A stretch of 24,159 bases of DNA from Candidatus Woykebacteria bacterium GWB1_45_5 (GTDB lineage Bacteria; Patescibacteriota; Microgenomatia; Woykebacterales; RBG-16-39-9b): contig MHCO01000014.1 of NCBI GenBank assembly GCA_001816645.1, forward strand, positions 9,518 to 33,676, written 5' to 3'. Made by a program: the position numbers and the translations under genes. The notes below the pieces were generated by a model that did no database searches, was not told where the DNA came from, and saw nothing but the letters and a program-made list of their open reading frames with translations. Positions 14,757-21,525 of the stretch are shown piece after piece (position 1 is the stretch's first letter; each line of letters begins with the position of its first letter).

Positions 14757-15518
14757 TTAAAGTCCGACTTCTAGGCCGTCGTGGGCGATATGAAAGTTTT
14801 TTCCGCCTATTTTTTTAACAAAAGTCTCTAGTCTTTGGTGAGGGAGTGTTCGGTGGCCAATATGAATAAAATAAACCTTTCTCGCCTGGATTTCTTTTCC
14901 TAATTGTATCCCCTCTTCAATCGTCTCGTGGCTTGGGGTTTTAATTTTAAGCTCCGAGCCGTCAATCGCAACAAGATCAATATTTCGCAGCTTCCTTGCT
15001 GTTTCCGTAGGTAAGCTCTTAAAGTCTGGTGCCCAAAATAGCCCCTTTACCCCTTCTTTAACTAAAACTCCAAAGGAGGAATCCTTAGTGTGATGGACAG
15101 GTAAAAGGCTGACCTTTAGATTATTTACTTCAATTTCAGATTCGACTTGGGTTTTGATTATCTCGTACTCACCTGGAAAGAACATAAATCGGATTTTGGC
15201 TAGGGTTTTGTCGTTAATGATAATTTTAATTCTATCCCTGCCGCCCTTTGAGTAGATATGGGAAAGATCCCAAAGGCCAAAGGTATGGTCAGGGTGTTCG
15301 TGCGAAATTGCAGCGTACTTGATTTTTGTCGGATCCACTTGCGGTTGACTGAGGTGTTGGTAGGTATCTGGTCCAAGGTCCAGCAACAAAACCTCGTTTA
15401 TCAATGCTTGGCTTCGCGTCCGTCTATCCTCCTGATCTTTTGAAGTGCAGATTTCATCACTACACCCTAAACGAGGTAGCGGCCAACCAGCACTTGTTCC
15501 TAAAAATTTAATCTTCAT
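14757..15518 (-). CDS. MBL-fold phosphodiesterase, PhnP-like
   Basis: A 253-residue metallo-beta-lactamase-fold hydrolase. It begins MKIKFLGTSAGWPLPRLGCS, the GT(S/G)...P..GC start seen in PhnP-like phosphoribosyl cyclic phosphodiesterases. Metal ligands are HEHPDH (73-78), His in LLPVHHT, Asp in WAPDFK and the terminal His in FIHIGHRTLPH. C-x-C-type ligands of a structural zinc may be Cys19 and Cys24. Likely substrates are cyclic phosphodiesters or cyclic nucleotides; E. coli PhnP acts in phosphonate use, but no other phn gene is here. It is the first gene of the operon reaching 12900, with a promoter at 15536-15563. Confidence 0.83.
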   Translation of the reverse strand: MKIKFLGTSAGWPLPRLGCSDEICTSKDQEDRRTRSQALINEVLLLDLGPDTYQHLSQPQVDPTKIKYAAISHEHPDHTFGLWDLSHIYSKGGRDRIKIIINDKTLAKIRFMFFPGEYEIIKTQVESEIEVNNLKVSLLPVHHTKDSSFGVLVKEGVKGLFWAPDFKSLPTETARKLRNIDLVAIDGSELKIKTPSHETIEEGIQLGKEIQARKVYFIHIGHRTLPHQRLETFVKKIGGKNFHIAHDGLEVGL

Positions 15519-15535
15519 TCTTTTTCATATTGAAC

Positions 15536-15563
15536 TTTATATCTAATTTAAGTATAATCGCAA
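15536..15563 (-). promoter_or_regulatory. Promoter of the MBL-RibL-Nudix-LiaF operon
   Basis: TTGCGA (15558-15563), 16-base spacer, TATAAA (15536-15541) on the minus strand, 17 bases before the ATG at 15518. It lies back to back with promoter element copy B for tRNA-Leu. Confidence 0.55.
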
Positions 15564-15569
15564 GATTAC

Positions 15570-15601
15570 ATCTCGCGCTTGTTTCTCTAGCGAGATATAA
15601 T
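15570..15601 (+). promoter_or_regulatory. tRNA-Leu copy of the TTGTTT/CGAGATATAAT promoter element (copy B)
   Basis: Inverted arms ATCTCGC (15570-15576) and GCGAGAT (15590-15596) enclose GCTTGTTTCTCTA and end in TATAAT (15596-15601). The tRNA begins 14 bases later, which fits TATAAT being the -10 box. The 23-base right half is identical to the copy before tyrS. Confidence 0.65.
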
Positions 15602-15615
15602 TGACAAGGCAAATT

Positions 15616-15700
15616 GCGGACGTGGCGGAATTGGCAGACGCGCAGGACTTAGGATCCTGTGGGGCAACCCGTGGAGGTTCAACTCCTCTCGTCCGCACCA
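15616..15700 (+). tRNA. tRNA-Leu (anticodon TAG)
   Basis: 85-base class II tRNA: acceptor GCGGACG/CGTCCGC, anticodon stem-loop CAGGA-CTTAGGA-TCCTG, variable arm GGGGCAACCC, T-arm GGAGG-TTCAACT-CCTCT, encoded ACCA. It reads CUA (and wobble) leucine codons. Its last base abuts the stop codon of the convergent gatD gene with no gap. Confidence 0.96.
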
Positions 15701-16486
15701 CTATCTCGATTCCCTGGCCCGCTCAATCGCTACCTCGTGAGCTTTATCTTCAAGATCATTGTCAAGCTTGGTTAATTGGATTTTACCGAAGCGACGGAAC
15801 AAAGCTTTTTCGATTAAAAAATCGGTAAAATTTGGATTTTTTGGTAAAATTGGCCCATGAAGGTAGCAACCAAAGACATTTCCCTGATAAGCGCCTTCGG
15901 TTCGATCCTCGCCGTTATTCCCATAACCAACCACTACCTTTCCTAAGGCCGCTGCTCTCTTTCCAATATAGGTTCTACCACTATGATTTTCAAATCCGAC
16001 TAATAAGTTTTCCTTGTTGAGTTTTAATTTTTCATTTAATTCGACAACGATGTTTCCGATCATCCGTTGGTTGCCGGCGACTGTAACAACATCCAAAAGC
16101 CCCAATCCAGTAAGCTCATCTCCAAGCGCTGGACGATAGTAGTGACCTAAGAGTTGATAACCACCACAAATTGCAAAAAATACCGCCCCCAGCCTTGCCG
16201 CTTTCCGCAAGTCGTCCTTTTTGTATCGTTGAAGATCTGACGAGACGATTTTTTGTGCTTGATCTTGCCCACCGCCGAAAAAGTAAAAATCTATTTCCGC
16301 TGGATTGATCTTCTCCTTTAAATCAATCTCTTTTACTTCTACTTCTATTCCTCGCCAACGACAACGCTGCCAAATAGTTAAAACATTTCCTCGATCACCA
16401 TAAGTACTCATCTGTCTTGGGTACAACCACCCAAGGACCAATTTGAAGCTGTTTTTGCTGTTTGCTGTTTGCTGCTTGCTGCTCAC
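15701..16486 (-). CDS. gatD: Lipid II isoglutaminyl synthase, glutamine amidotransferase subunit GatD
   Basis: A class I (CobB/CobQ-like) amidotransferase that supplies ammonia to MurT for amidating D-Glu of lipid II on the inner membrane face. It carries STYGDRGNVLTI, FFGGGQDQAQ, the nucleophile Cys in FFAICGGYQLLG, VGFENHSGRTY, GYGNNGEDRTEG and the catalytic His in CYLHGPILPKNP, all as in staphylococcal GatD. The start is uncertain: the family core starts near KLVLGWLYP. GTG at 16486 has GGGAGG 10 bases upstream and is chosen; TTG at 16504 or a later TTG are alternatives. The chosen N-terminus (SSKQQTANSKNS) is a translated GCAAACAGC-type simple repeat, not family sequence. It overlaps nothing with tRNA-Leu and follows murT closely. 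Confidence 0.93.
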   Translation of the reverse strand: MSSKQQTANSKNSFKLVLGWLYPRQMSTYGDRGNVLTIWQRCRWRGIEVEVKEIDLKEKINPAEIDFYFFGGGQDQAQKIVSSDLQRYKKDDLRKAARLGAVFFAICGGYQLLGHYYRPALGDELTGLGLLDVVTVAGNQRMIGNIVVELNEKLKLNKENLLVGFENHSGRTYIGKRAAALGKVVVGYGNNGEDRTEGAYQGNVFGCYLHGPILPKNPNFTDFLIEKALFRRFGKIQLTKLDNDLEDKAHEVAIERARESR

Positions 16487-16500
16487 TGTTTTTAGTCCTC
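16443..16500. repeat. Degenerate AGCAAACAGC-type simple repeat at the murT/gatD junction
   Basis: On the minus strand AGCAGCAAGCAGCAAACAGC continues with further CAAACAGC units directly after the murT stop. A similar tract (GTCAGCAAGCAGAAAACAGT) follows the femX stop at 20411-20447. Both follow the codons TTGGGA(A/G)GACTAA for Gly/Trp-Glu-Asp-stop. Confidence 0.5.
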
Positions 16501-17880
16501 CCAAAACTGCTCACTAGCGCCTTTAGCGGCAAGGATTTTCTTTAAAGCCAACATTACTGTATAAGTTGGCAAGACGTATAATGTTTCGCCAACTGGCATT
16601 TTCTCAATTGCCTTTTCGATCGCTGCTTCTATGTTTTCTTCAACAGCAGTGTCCAAGTTGATTCCGGAATATTTTATTCTCAAAGCCATATCAGCCGCGC
16701 GAATTCCGCTAATCCAAAGTTTTTTTGTCTTACCAGCTAAAACCTCAAAATCCACATCCCAAAGCCAAGAAACATCACGGCCATCGGCAATAAGATCGTT
16801 TATGGCAATAAGGACCCACTTTTGTTCTTTTTTGGAAAATAATGTGCGTAGAATTTCGTTAAAACCCGCTGGGTTTTTAACTAGGGCGATAAACAAATTT
16901 TTGTTGTCTTCCAGGCTAATCTTTTCCGTCCGCCCAAAAGCAGCTAGCGAGCCTTCCACGCCTTTTTTTATAACTGGCAAGCCAATGCCTAGCGCCAAAG
17001 CCGCTGAAACGGCCGCCAGGGCGTTGTAAACATTGTAGAGGCCTGGTAGGCCAACTTTCAGCTCAAGCAGGCCTTTCGGCGTCCTTATTTTTGCCATAAA
17101 ACCTTTTTCCTCCTGCAAAAAAATCTGTTCAGCAGCCACATCTGGTTTCGGTCTTACTAAGCCGCAGCTAGCGCATCTATATTTTCCTAGGTGAGAAAGA
17201 TAGACTTCATCGAAACGCAATTCCCCCTCGCAAGCAATACAGCTCGTAAAATCCGAGGCGTGCGGTAACTGTCCTAACGAAAGATTTTTGTCTTCAATAC
17301 CAAAATATATCGCCCTAGATCTTGAGGACGAAGCTAAATGCGCCACCGAATGGTCGTCGGAATTCAAAACTAGAGCAGTGGAAGAATCCAAATGAAGAAT
17401 GGCCTTTTGCCAGATTGATCGAATCTTGTCCACCTCACCATAACGATCTAGTTGATCACGAAAAAGATTGTTGAAAATAATAATTTTTGGATTTGTCGCG
17501 CTGGTAGCAGCGGGCAGGGTAGCCTCATCAACTTCCAAAAGGGCGAGATTTTTGTCCTTTTGCGTAAATGTAAAATTGTCGATAAGGGTTCCAACCAAGC
17601 CGCGTAACAAATTCGAGCCGGCTCGGTTGTGGATGAAAGAGATTTTTCCTACCGACAAGATATTTCCCAAAAGCCGGGAGGTAGTTGTCTTGCCGTTTGT
17701 ACCGGTGACAATAACTGATCCCTGATAATATTTAGCCAGCTTTCGAAGAGCTGACGGATCGATATATTCGGCTAGTAGACCAGGGGCGGCAGTTCCTCCA
17801 CCGCCAAGGGCTTTTATTGTTAATTTAAGTAATTTCGCGGCACTAATCGCGGAAAAAAGACGCGCGTCCACGCCTTTCAT
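16492..17880 (-). CDS. murT: Lipid II isoglutaminyl synthase, ATP-dependent subunit MurT
   Basis: A 462-residue Mur-ligase-like protein that, with GatD, converts D-glutamate at position 2 of the lipid II stem to D-isoglutamine. The P-loop is GTNGKTTT (60-67). Further Mur motifs are LLEVDEATLPA, FNNLFRDQLDRYGEVDK and LVLNSDDHSVAHL. A four-cysteine ribbon inserted in the central domain (CIAC...CASC) is the MurT hallmark. The C-terminal MurT domain (DUF1727) has KNPAGFNEIL, INDLIADGRDVSWLWDVDFE and YVLPTYT. The ATG at 17880 overlaps the -10 box, so the GTG three codons later (17871) may be the real start on a leaderless mRNA. It ends in WED. Confidence 0.95.
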   Translation of the reverse strand: MKGVDARLFSAISAAKLLKLTIKALGGGGTAAPGLLAEYIDPSALRKLAKYYQGSVIVTGTNGKTTTSRLLGNILSVGKISFIHNRAGSNLLRGLVGTLIDNFTFTQKDKNLALLEVDEATLPAATSATNPKIIIFNNLFRDQLDRYGEVDKIRSIWQKAILHLDSSTALVLNSDDHSVAHLASSSRSRAIYFGIEDKNLSLGQLPHASDFTSCIACEGELRFDEVYLSHLGKYRCASCGLVRPKPDVAAEQIFLQEEKGFMAKIRTPKGLLELKVGLPGLYNVYNALAAVSAALALGIGLPVIKKGVEGSLAAFGRTEKISLEDNKNLFIALVKNPAGFNEILRTLFSKKEQKWVLIAINDLIADGRDVSWLWDVDFEVLAGKTKKLWISGIRAADMALRIKYSGINLDTAVEENIEAAIEKAIEKMPVGETLYVLPTYTVMLALKKILAAKGASEQFWED

Positions 17881-17906
17881 TATATATCATCCGACAATTC
17901 AAACAA
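17879..17906 (-). promoter_or_regulatory. murT promoter overlapping the annotated ATG
   Basis: TTGTTT (17901-17906), 16-base spacer and TATAAT (17879-17884) on the minus strand. The ATG at 17880 falls inside the -10 box and would not be transcribed; GTG at 17871 lies 7 bases after the box. Confidence 0.5.
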
Positions 17907-18110
17907 TCTTGAAAGAGTTTTAGTTTCAAGGTCCGACTTTTAGACACGACTTTTAACGCGGCAAACCTCCTAGGCGTACTGAAACCGGTGAAAGGCAAAA
18001 GTTTAGTTCGAAGGTCGGGCCTTCAGCACGGTTAAACGAGTTATTAAGATTGGAACCTGAAGTTAGGTTCAAAGACAGGAATTTCTGATTAAGAAATTCA
18101 AATTTTGGGT
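17907..18110. other. 204-base intergenic region with hairpins and an imperfect direct repeat
   Basis: No convincing CDS. On the minus strand hairpins GAATTTCT/AGAAATTC, GAACCT/AGGTTC and GAAGG/CCTTC are visible. A ~28-base imperfect repeat 'GACCTT-GAACTAAA-CTTT' occurs near 17990-18020 and again near 17915-17942, the latter close to the murT promoter. This could be the 3' end of the lysozyme-like gene transcript plus a murT regulatory region. A 90-codon frame crosses it but lacks protein-like character. Confidence 0.4.
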
Positions 18111-18665
18111 TTATTGATACTGTCCAATAACCTTCATGTAAGAGTTCACACGGGAAGCCCAGGTTGGCGAAGCAGCATAACTGGGACCAATCTTCCAGGG
18201 GGTAATAGTTTCGCCAACACCCCAACGGACGGTAATTTCCTTGGCAACAAAATCAGAAGCTGATACCCAATCTTTGAAATAGGCATGACCGTTGTTCCAA
18301 CCATAAGGATTGTAAGAGCGGCCTGGGACAGCGTTACCAAATGTTGATTCAACACCAGTAATTGCCGGCAAGAGACGCCAGTCAAGACGGTAAATATCCG
18401 AAATTTTAACCAGGTCAGCTGAATATGGGGCAAGCGGCGACCCTTGAGATTGTAAGAATGACTCTAATCTTTCGGCCCGATCATCTCGACTTGCTTTAAT
18501 CGTCGCCACTATAACAGTCGTATTTTTGTTTGGACCAACAAAATTAGAGGCCTTTAGTTCATAAGCCTCGAGTTCATCATTTTGCTTTGCAATTGTGGGG
18601 CTAGCCAAAAGAGCGGTAATCGCAATTAAGACTATGGCAGACACCCGTGAAAATGCCTTTAACAT
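18111..18665 (-). CDS. Secreted lysozyme-like/glucosaminidase-type protein, paralogue 1
   Basis: 184 residues. The start is set at ATG 18665 because a clean signal peptide follows (MLKAFSRVSAIVLIAITALL, cut near ASPTIAKQ); upstream codons lie in the mRNA leader. The mature part has a linker and then a lysozyme-superfamily-like domain from about 85: IYRLDWRLLPAITGVESTFG with a candidate catalytic Glu106, then PGRSYNPYGWNNGHAYFKDW. The pattern 'DWRLLPAI..ES..G...P..S.NP.GW' is shared with the neighbouring paralogue. It probably cleaves or remodels peptidoglycan outside the membrane; the precise bond is unknown. It has its own promoter and a long leader with hairpins. Confidence 0.72.
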   Translation of the reverse strand: MLKAFSRVSAIVLIAITALLASPTIAKQNDELEAYELKASNFVGPNKNTTVIVATIKASRDDRAERLESFLQSQGSPLAPYSADLVKISDIYRLDWRLLPAITGVESTFGNAVPGRSYNPYGWNNGHAYFKDWVSASDFVAKEITVRWGVGETITPWKIGPSYAASPTWASRVNSYMKVIGQYQ

Positions 18666-18696
18666 GGAAGTCCCATCTTGCGACGGGGTGGTTTTA

Positions 18697-18740
18697 GGCC
18701 TGCCCGCAAAGCCTTCGCTGATAGCGTTGGCAGGCGGGCA
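18697..18740. repeat. GC-rich alternative hairpin in the leader of paralogue 1
   Basis: GCCTGCC (18698-18704) can pair with GGCAGGC (18729-18735), while TGCCCGC (18701-18707) can pair with GCGGGCA (18734-18740). These pairings are mutually exclusive; a CGCT-GAT-AGCG hairpin lies inside. It may be a mobile palindromic repeat or a switch in the leader. Confidence 0.4.
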
Positions 18741-18741
18741 C

Positions 18742-18771
18742 AAAAAACTTTCGCATTTTTCCGCGAAAGTT
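18742..18771 (-). terminator. Promoter-proximal attenuator-like hairpin
   Basis: Nine-base perfect arms AACTTTCGC (18746-18754) and GCGAAAGTT (18763-18771), followed on the minus strand by a run of six T. It starts within a few bases of the expected transcription start, so it would stop transcription after about 30 bases unless prevented from folding. Confidence 0.6.
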
Positions 18772-18777
18772 AGACGT

Positions 18778-18806
18778 ATTTTAACAAAAAACGGAGTAAA
18801 AGTCAA
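18778..18806 (-). promoter_or_regulatory. Promoter of paralogue 1
   Basis: TTGACT (18801-18806), 17-base spacer, TAAAAT (18778-18783) on the minus strand, starting 10 bases after the stop of paralogue 2. The leader to the ATG at 18665 is about 105 bases. Confidence 0.65.
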
Positions 18807-18815
18807 GTTTTAGGG

Positions 18816-19433
18816 CTAGTATTCGGTGGCGGAGATTTCCTGAATTGCCGATTGGACCGCGAAAACCCAAGCAGGGTTGTGTTGGGAGGTATATTTGATA
18901 ACAATTGTTTCCGGGTTTATTATGCCGTTTGAGGAATAGTTCTCGCGCATTCTAGTTGCTACAATATTTATCGCCTCTGACCAACTATCAAAATAGGCAC
19001 CTGAATTCCTTCCTGCATAAATTGCCCAGCCAAAAGGATTGTGCGAGCCTTTGGGGATTTTCTTGCCCAAATTTGATTCTTGAAAGGCAATCGCCGGCAA
19101 AAGACGCCAATCCAAACCGTTACGATCTGCAGCCGAGACAAATTCCTTGCCCGTCCCTTGCATTGGTGAGCCATACTTTGTTAAAAACCGGTCGACTAAA
19201 ACAGCCCGTGAGTCATCACCTTTAATTAGTGCAAAAATATCAGTCGGTCGACTTTTGTCCGAGGCGTAAACTTCGACGCTATTAAAGATATTTTTCGAGG
19301 AATTGGCAACGAGAAGACTTAGACCAAGATTTCTGCTAAATGTAGGTGCCGTAATTAATACTCCTAATATCAAAGATAAACTTAAAAACCACCAACAAAT
19401 TAAAATAAGAAAAAAACGGCCTGCCCTCGTCAT
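18816..19433 (-). CDS. Secreted/membrane-anchored lysozyme-like protein, paralogue 2
   Basis: 205 residues from ATG 19433 (MTRAGRFFLILICWWFLSLS), with an N-terminal membrane segment or uncleaved signal at about 6-28. The upstream ATG at 19448 lies in the -10 region of a promoter and is less likely. The C-terminal half has DRNGLDWRLLPAIAFQESNL with candidate catalytic Glu119, then KGSHNPFGWAIYAG, FDSWSEAI and YTSQHNPAWVF. It aligns with paralogue 1 across the DWRLLPAI-ES-NP(F/Y)GW core and the middle 'DDSRA..' segment, so the two arose by tandem duplication. A peptidoglycan hydrolase role is inferred from the fold-like pattern. Confidence 0.72.
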   Translation of the reverse strand: MTRAGRFFLILICWWFLSLSLILGVLITAPTFSRNLGLSLLVANSSKNIFNSVEVYASDKSRPTDIFALIKGDDSRAVLVDRFLTKYGSPMQGTGKEFVSAADRNGLDWRLLPAIAFQESNLGKKIPKGSHNPFGWAIYAGRNSGAYFDSWSEAINIVATRMRENYSSNGIINPETIVIKYTSQHNPAWVFAVQSAIQEISATEY

Positions 19434-19446
19434 AGAAGCAACTAAC

Positions 19447-19476
19447 ATACTAACAAGTAGAGATTTGTTTTGTCAA
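19447..19476 (-). promoter_or_regulatory. Proximal promoter of paralogue 2
   Basis: TTGACA (19471-19476), 18-base spacer, TAGTAT (19447-19452) on the minus strand, 13 bases before the chosen ATG at 19433. Confidence 0.55.
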
Positions 19477-19545
19477 AGAAAAATAAGACTGAAATTTCAA
19501 TAAAAATGAGCTATTTACAACGAGGTTTCTAGGTGGAGCGCGAGA

Positions 19546-19562
19546 CCCCGATTGGATCGGGG
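19546..19562. repeat. CCCCGAT-TGG-ATCGGGG hairpin in an intergenic leader
   Basis: Seven-base perfect stem with a three-base loop, inside the transcript expected from the distal promoter at 19597-19625. The rest of 19477-19720 shows no gene; a GTG-started 19-codon frame has no ribosome-binding site. Confidence 0.4.
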
Positions 19563-19596
19563 CGACCTATCCGTACAAAATGGAGCACCAGAAGGG

Positions 19597-19625
19597 ACTA
19601 TATTAGAACTTTTCGAGGCTGTCAA
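19597..19625 (-). promoter_or_regulatory. Distal promoter upstream of paralogue 2
   Basis: TTGACA (19620-19625), 17-base spacer, TATAGT (19597-19602) on the minus strand: near-consensus. It would give a ~155-base leader for paralogue 2 or a separate small RNA. Confidence 0.6.
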
Positions 19626-19720
19626 ACGTATACAATGCCCTACTTTATTCCTTAAAGAAAGTTCTCAATTGTTAAAACTGGTTCCGAGTCGTGGAGGGTG
19701 TTAGAACCTATGTTATCAAC

Positions 19721-20098
19721 TCAAAATATAATAAATCCAGGCTTCTTCACAATTGAAAAACCTATACATTGTCTGACAGTTGAAGTGCTTTTCACAGGAA
19801 AATAAGAATAACCTATTAGGCAGGGTTTTGGGGGATTTGATCCCCAAGAAATAAATTTACCAGTTGACAACCTATAAGATAAATCGTGAAAAGGATCGGG
19901 TATGCTTATGAAAGCATAGTATGTTCTAAAAGTCATCCCAGATTGTTGGGTATCTTCATCTAAAATGTTGAAGTAATATTGGTCCTCATAATATCCAATT
20001 AACCAATCTCCTCCAGCACCAAATTGTAGAATTTGTAGTAAGGCAATAATTAAGAAGCTAAACACTAAAAGTTTTTTCTTTTTTGCGAAAACTTTCAC
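19721..20098 (-). CDS. Hypothetical membrane-anchored protein
   Basis: About 125 residues from GTG 20098 (KVFAKKKKLLVFSFLIIALL), with a basic N-terminus and one hydrophobic segment at about 9-24. The extracytoplasmic part is aromatic (GYYEDQYYFNILDEDTQQSG) and ends with two cysteines (KPCLIG, VRQCIG) that might form a disulfide. A longer frame starting at 20209 is wrong because its first ~25 residues are translated tRNA-Gly. No family recognised. Base composition is more AT-rich than the neighbours, suggesting a different history or weak constraint. There is no Shine-Dalgarno; TATAAA lies 3 bases before the GTG. Confidence 0.5.
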   Translation of the reverse strand: MKVFAKKKKLLVFSFLIIALLQILQFGAGGDWLIGYYEDQYYFNILDEDTQQSGMTFRTYYAFISIPDPFHDLSYRLSTGKFISWGSNPPKPCLIGYSYFPVKSTSTVRQCIGFSIVKKPGFIIF

Positions 20099-20164
20099 AT
20101 CTTTATATTTGCAAATTATGAAAGACAAAGTCAAATTGTTTTTAGGATTTGAGGCTAAAAGTTG

Positions 20165-20239
20165 TGGAGCGGGCGACGGGATTTGAACCCGCGGCCTTCT
20201 CCTTGGCAAGGAGACGCTCTACCGCTGAGCTACACCCGC
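20165..20239 (-). tRNA. tRNA-Gly (anticodon GCC)
   Basis: 75-base cloverleaf: acceptor GCGGGTG/CGCCCGC, D-arm GCTC-AGCGGTA-GAGC, anticodon arm TCTCC-TTGCCAA-GGAGA, T-arm GCGGG-TTCAAAT-CCCGT, encoded TCCA. Promoter element copy D lies about 90 bases upstream. It follows femX, whose product may use glycyl-tRNA. Confidence 0.96.
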
Positions 20240-20330
20240 ATTTTGTTATGGGACTGTTCTACCGCTGCCTGCCCACAATGCTACGTAAGGCGTTGCAGTC
20301 GGGAACTACCCGCGCCTGTTACTAGCGGCA

Positions 20331-20362
20331 ATTATATCTCGAAGATAAACAACCATCGAGAT
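20331..20362 (-). promoter_or_regulatory. tRNA-Gly copy of the TTGTTT/CGAGATATAAT promoter element (copy D)
   Basis: On the minus strand arms ATCTCGA (20356-20362) and TCGAGAT (20336-20342) enclose TGGTTGTTTATCT and end in TATAAT (20331-20336). The following ~90 bases to the tRNA contain CGGG/CCCG and GGCG/CGCC pairs and a D-arm-like AGCGGTAGAAC, possibly a leader or a tRNA remnant. Confidence 0.6.
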
Positions 20363-20410
20363 TCTATCGAAGATGATTATATCACAACCAAAACAACAGA
20401 TTAAACAAAG

Positions 20411-20446
20411 TGGCATTTGCTGATTACTGTTTTCTGCTTGCTGACT
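20411..20446. repeat. Degenerate AGCAAGCAGAAAACAG-type repeat after femX
   Basis: On the minus strand GTCAGCAAGCAGAAAACAGT and ATCAGCAAATG follow directly after the femX stop. It resembles the tract at the murT/gatD junction (16443-16500), including the preceding TGGGA(A/G)GACTAA. Confidence 0.45.
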
Positions 20447-21499
20447 TTAGTCTTCCCAATACCCGTAGCGAAGTCTTCTGTTTATTTTCCGTCCTCGTTC
20501 GGCCAGCCTGTATAGAAAGTATTTCCAGTTCAAAGGGTAATCTTGAGCCCGGATATAGGTACGTCCAAACCCACCAAAGCCTTTCTTAAACAGCGAAAAC
20601 CCGTACCAAGGATGGTTGGGTTGGAAGTGTTCGTCTCTCACTACACCCCAAAAATTGTAATATTTACAACCTCTTCTTTTTGCCTCTTTGATTGCTTCCC
20701 ACTGCAGAGAATAACCAACAGAGTCTTTATTTTTTGGATTTGAAGCAGCGTGGAGATAATAGCCCATCTCACCGTAAAAGATGATCATCGCCATTGAAAG
20801 GGTTTCCTGGCCCTTTTTTGCGATAAATATTTTTTCGTGATTTTCCCCTGCCAGACAATCAAATTGTTTCAGGTAATAATCTTTATCGTGAATACCGCCG
20901 ACGAAGGCTTTTCTCGCGGCAGTGACGGTCAGTAGACCAACAAACTTTTCAGCGTCTTTTTTCTCGCCCGAAACTTCAATTTTAATTCCCTGATCCGGTT
21001 CGTGGCGAATTAGATACCGAGTGGTCTTTCGCATCTGCCGTAGAAGTTCCTCTTCAGACGCCTCAAGTGGAAGTAGCCAAACATTTTCCGCCTGAAAAAA
21101 CGCTGCTGCGGCTTTAAACCCCCGTTTTTGAAAAATTTGCCGGTTTTGCACTGAATCAGCCAAAAGGGGTTCGATTTTAAGGAAGATGCAACCTTCGTTA
21201 TCGGCGATTTCCTTCATGTTTTCAACAAGTAAATCGAATATTTTTTGATCTTTCCAGTCAAAAATAGGCCCGTGCGGACAATAAAGATAACGACCGAGTC
21301 TAGTTGGTTGGCAAATGACAAGATTGATAGCCGCCAATTTCCCGTCTTTGAAAACTCCTAGGCGCCAAATCTTTCTACCCAAACTTTCATTAAATTCACC
21401 CCAAGCCCAGGATTGCAGAAATGTGTTTGGGCTGCTTCGAAGGGAAAAATCTTCCCAGATTTTTTTGTCAGAAATTTCAGCGACTTTATAATTGAGCAT
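20447..21499 (-). CDS. FemX/FemAB-family peptidoglycan bridge aminoacyltransferase
   Basis: A 350-residue protein of the FemABX family (paired GNAT folds), which adds amino acids from aminoacyl-tRNA to the lipid II side chain at the inner membrane face. Landmarks are FLQSWAWGEFNESLGRKIWR near the N-terminus, CPHGPIFDW, FLKIEP, the central TTRYLIRHEPDQG, then YLHAASNPKNKDSVGYSLQW and YYNFWGV, ending HPWYGFSLFKKGFGG and RLRYGYWED. No coiled-coil tRNA arm is obvious. The amino acid transferred (Gly, Ser or Ala) cannot be assigned. Context fits: murT/gatD and two lysozyme-like genes upstream in map order, and tRNA-Gly downstream. The DegT-like gene precedes it by 26 bases. Confidence 0.9.
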   Translation of the reverse strand: MLNYKVAEISDKKIWEDFSLRSSPNTFLQSWAWGEFNESLGRKIWRLGVFKDGKLAAINLVICQPTRLGRYLYCPHGPIFDWKDQKIFDLLVENMKEIADNEGCIFLKIEPLLADSVQNRQIFQKRGFKAAAAFFQAENVWLLPLEASEEELLRQMRKTTRYLIRHEPDQGIKIEVSGEKKDAEKFVGLLTVTAARKAFVGGIHDKDYYLKQFDCLAGENHEKIFIAKKGQETLSMAMIIFYGEMGYYLHAASNPKNKDSVGYSLQWEAIKEAKRRGCKYYNFWGVVRDEHFQPNHPWYGFSLFKKGFGGFGRTYIRAQDYPLNWKYFLYRLAERGRKINRRLRYGYWED

Positions 21500-21525
21500 A
21501 GCGAAATTACATCCAGCAAAGCTGG

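Noticed and set aside
17953..18225. 90-codon minus-strand frame
   Set aside because: Overlaps the end of paralogue 1 in another frame, low-complexity composition, no ribosome-binding site.
18666..18806. N-terminal extension of lysozyme-like paralogue 1
   Set aside because: It covers the promoter, attenuator and leader hairpins; the signal peptide starts at 18665.
20099..20209. N-terminal extension of the hypothetical protein at 19721
   Set aside because: It is the translation of the tRNA-Gly gene (MPRRRPRVQIPSPAP type), a common artefact.
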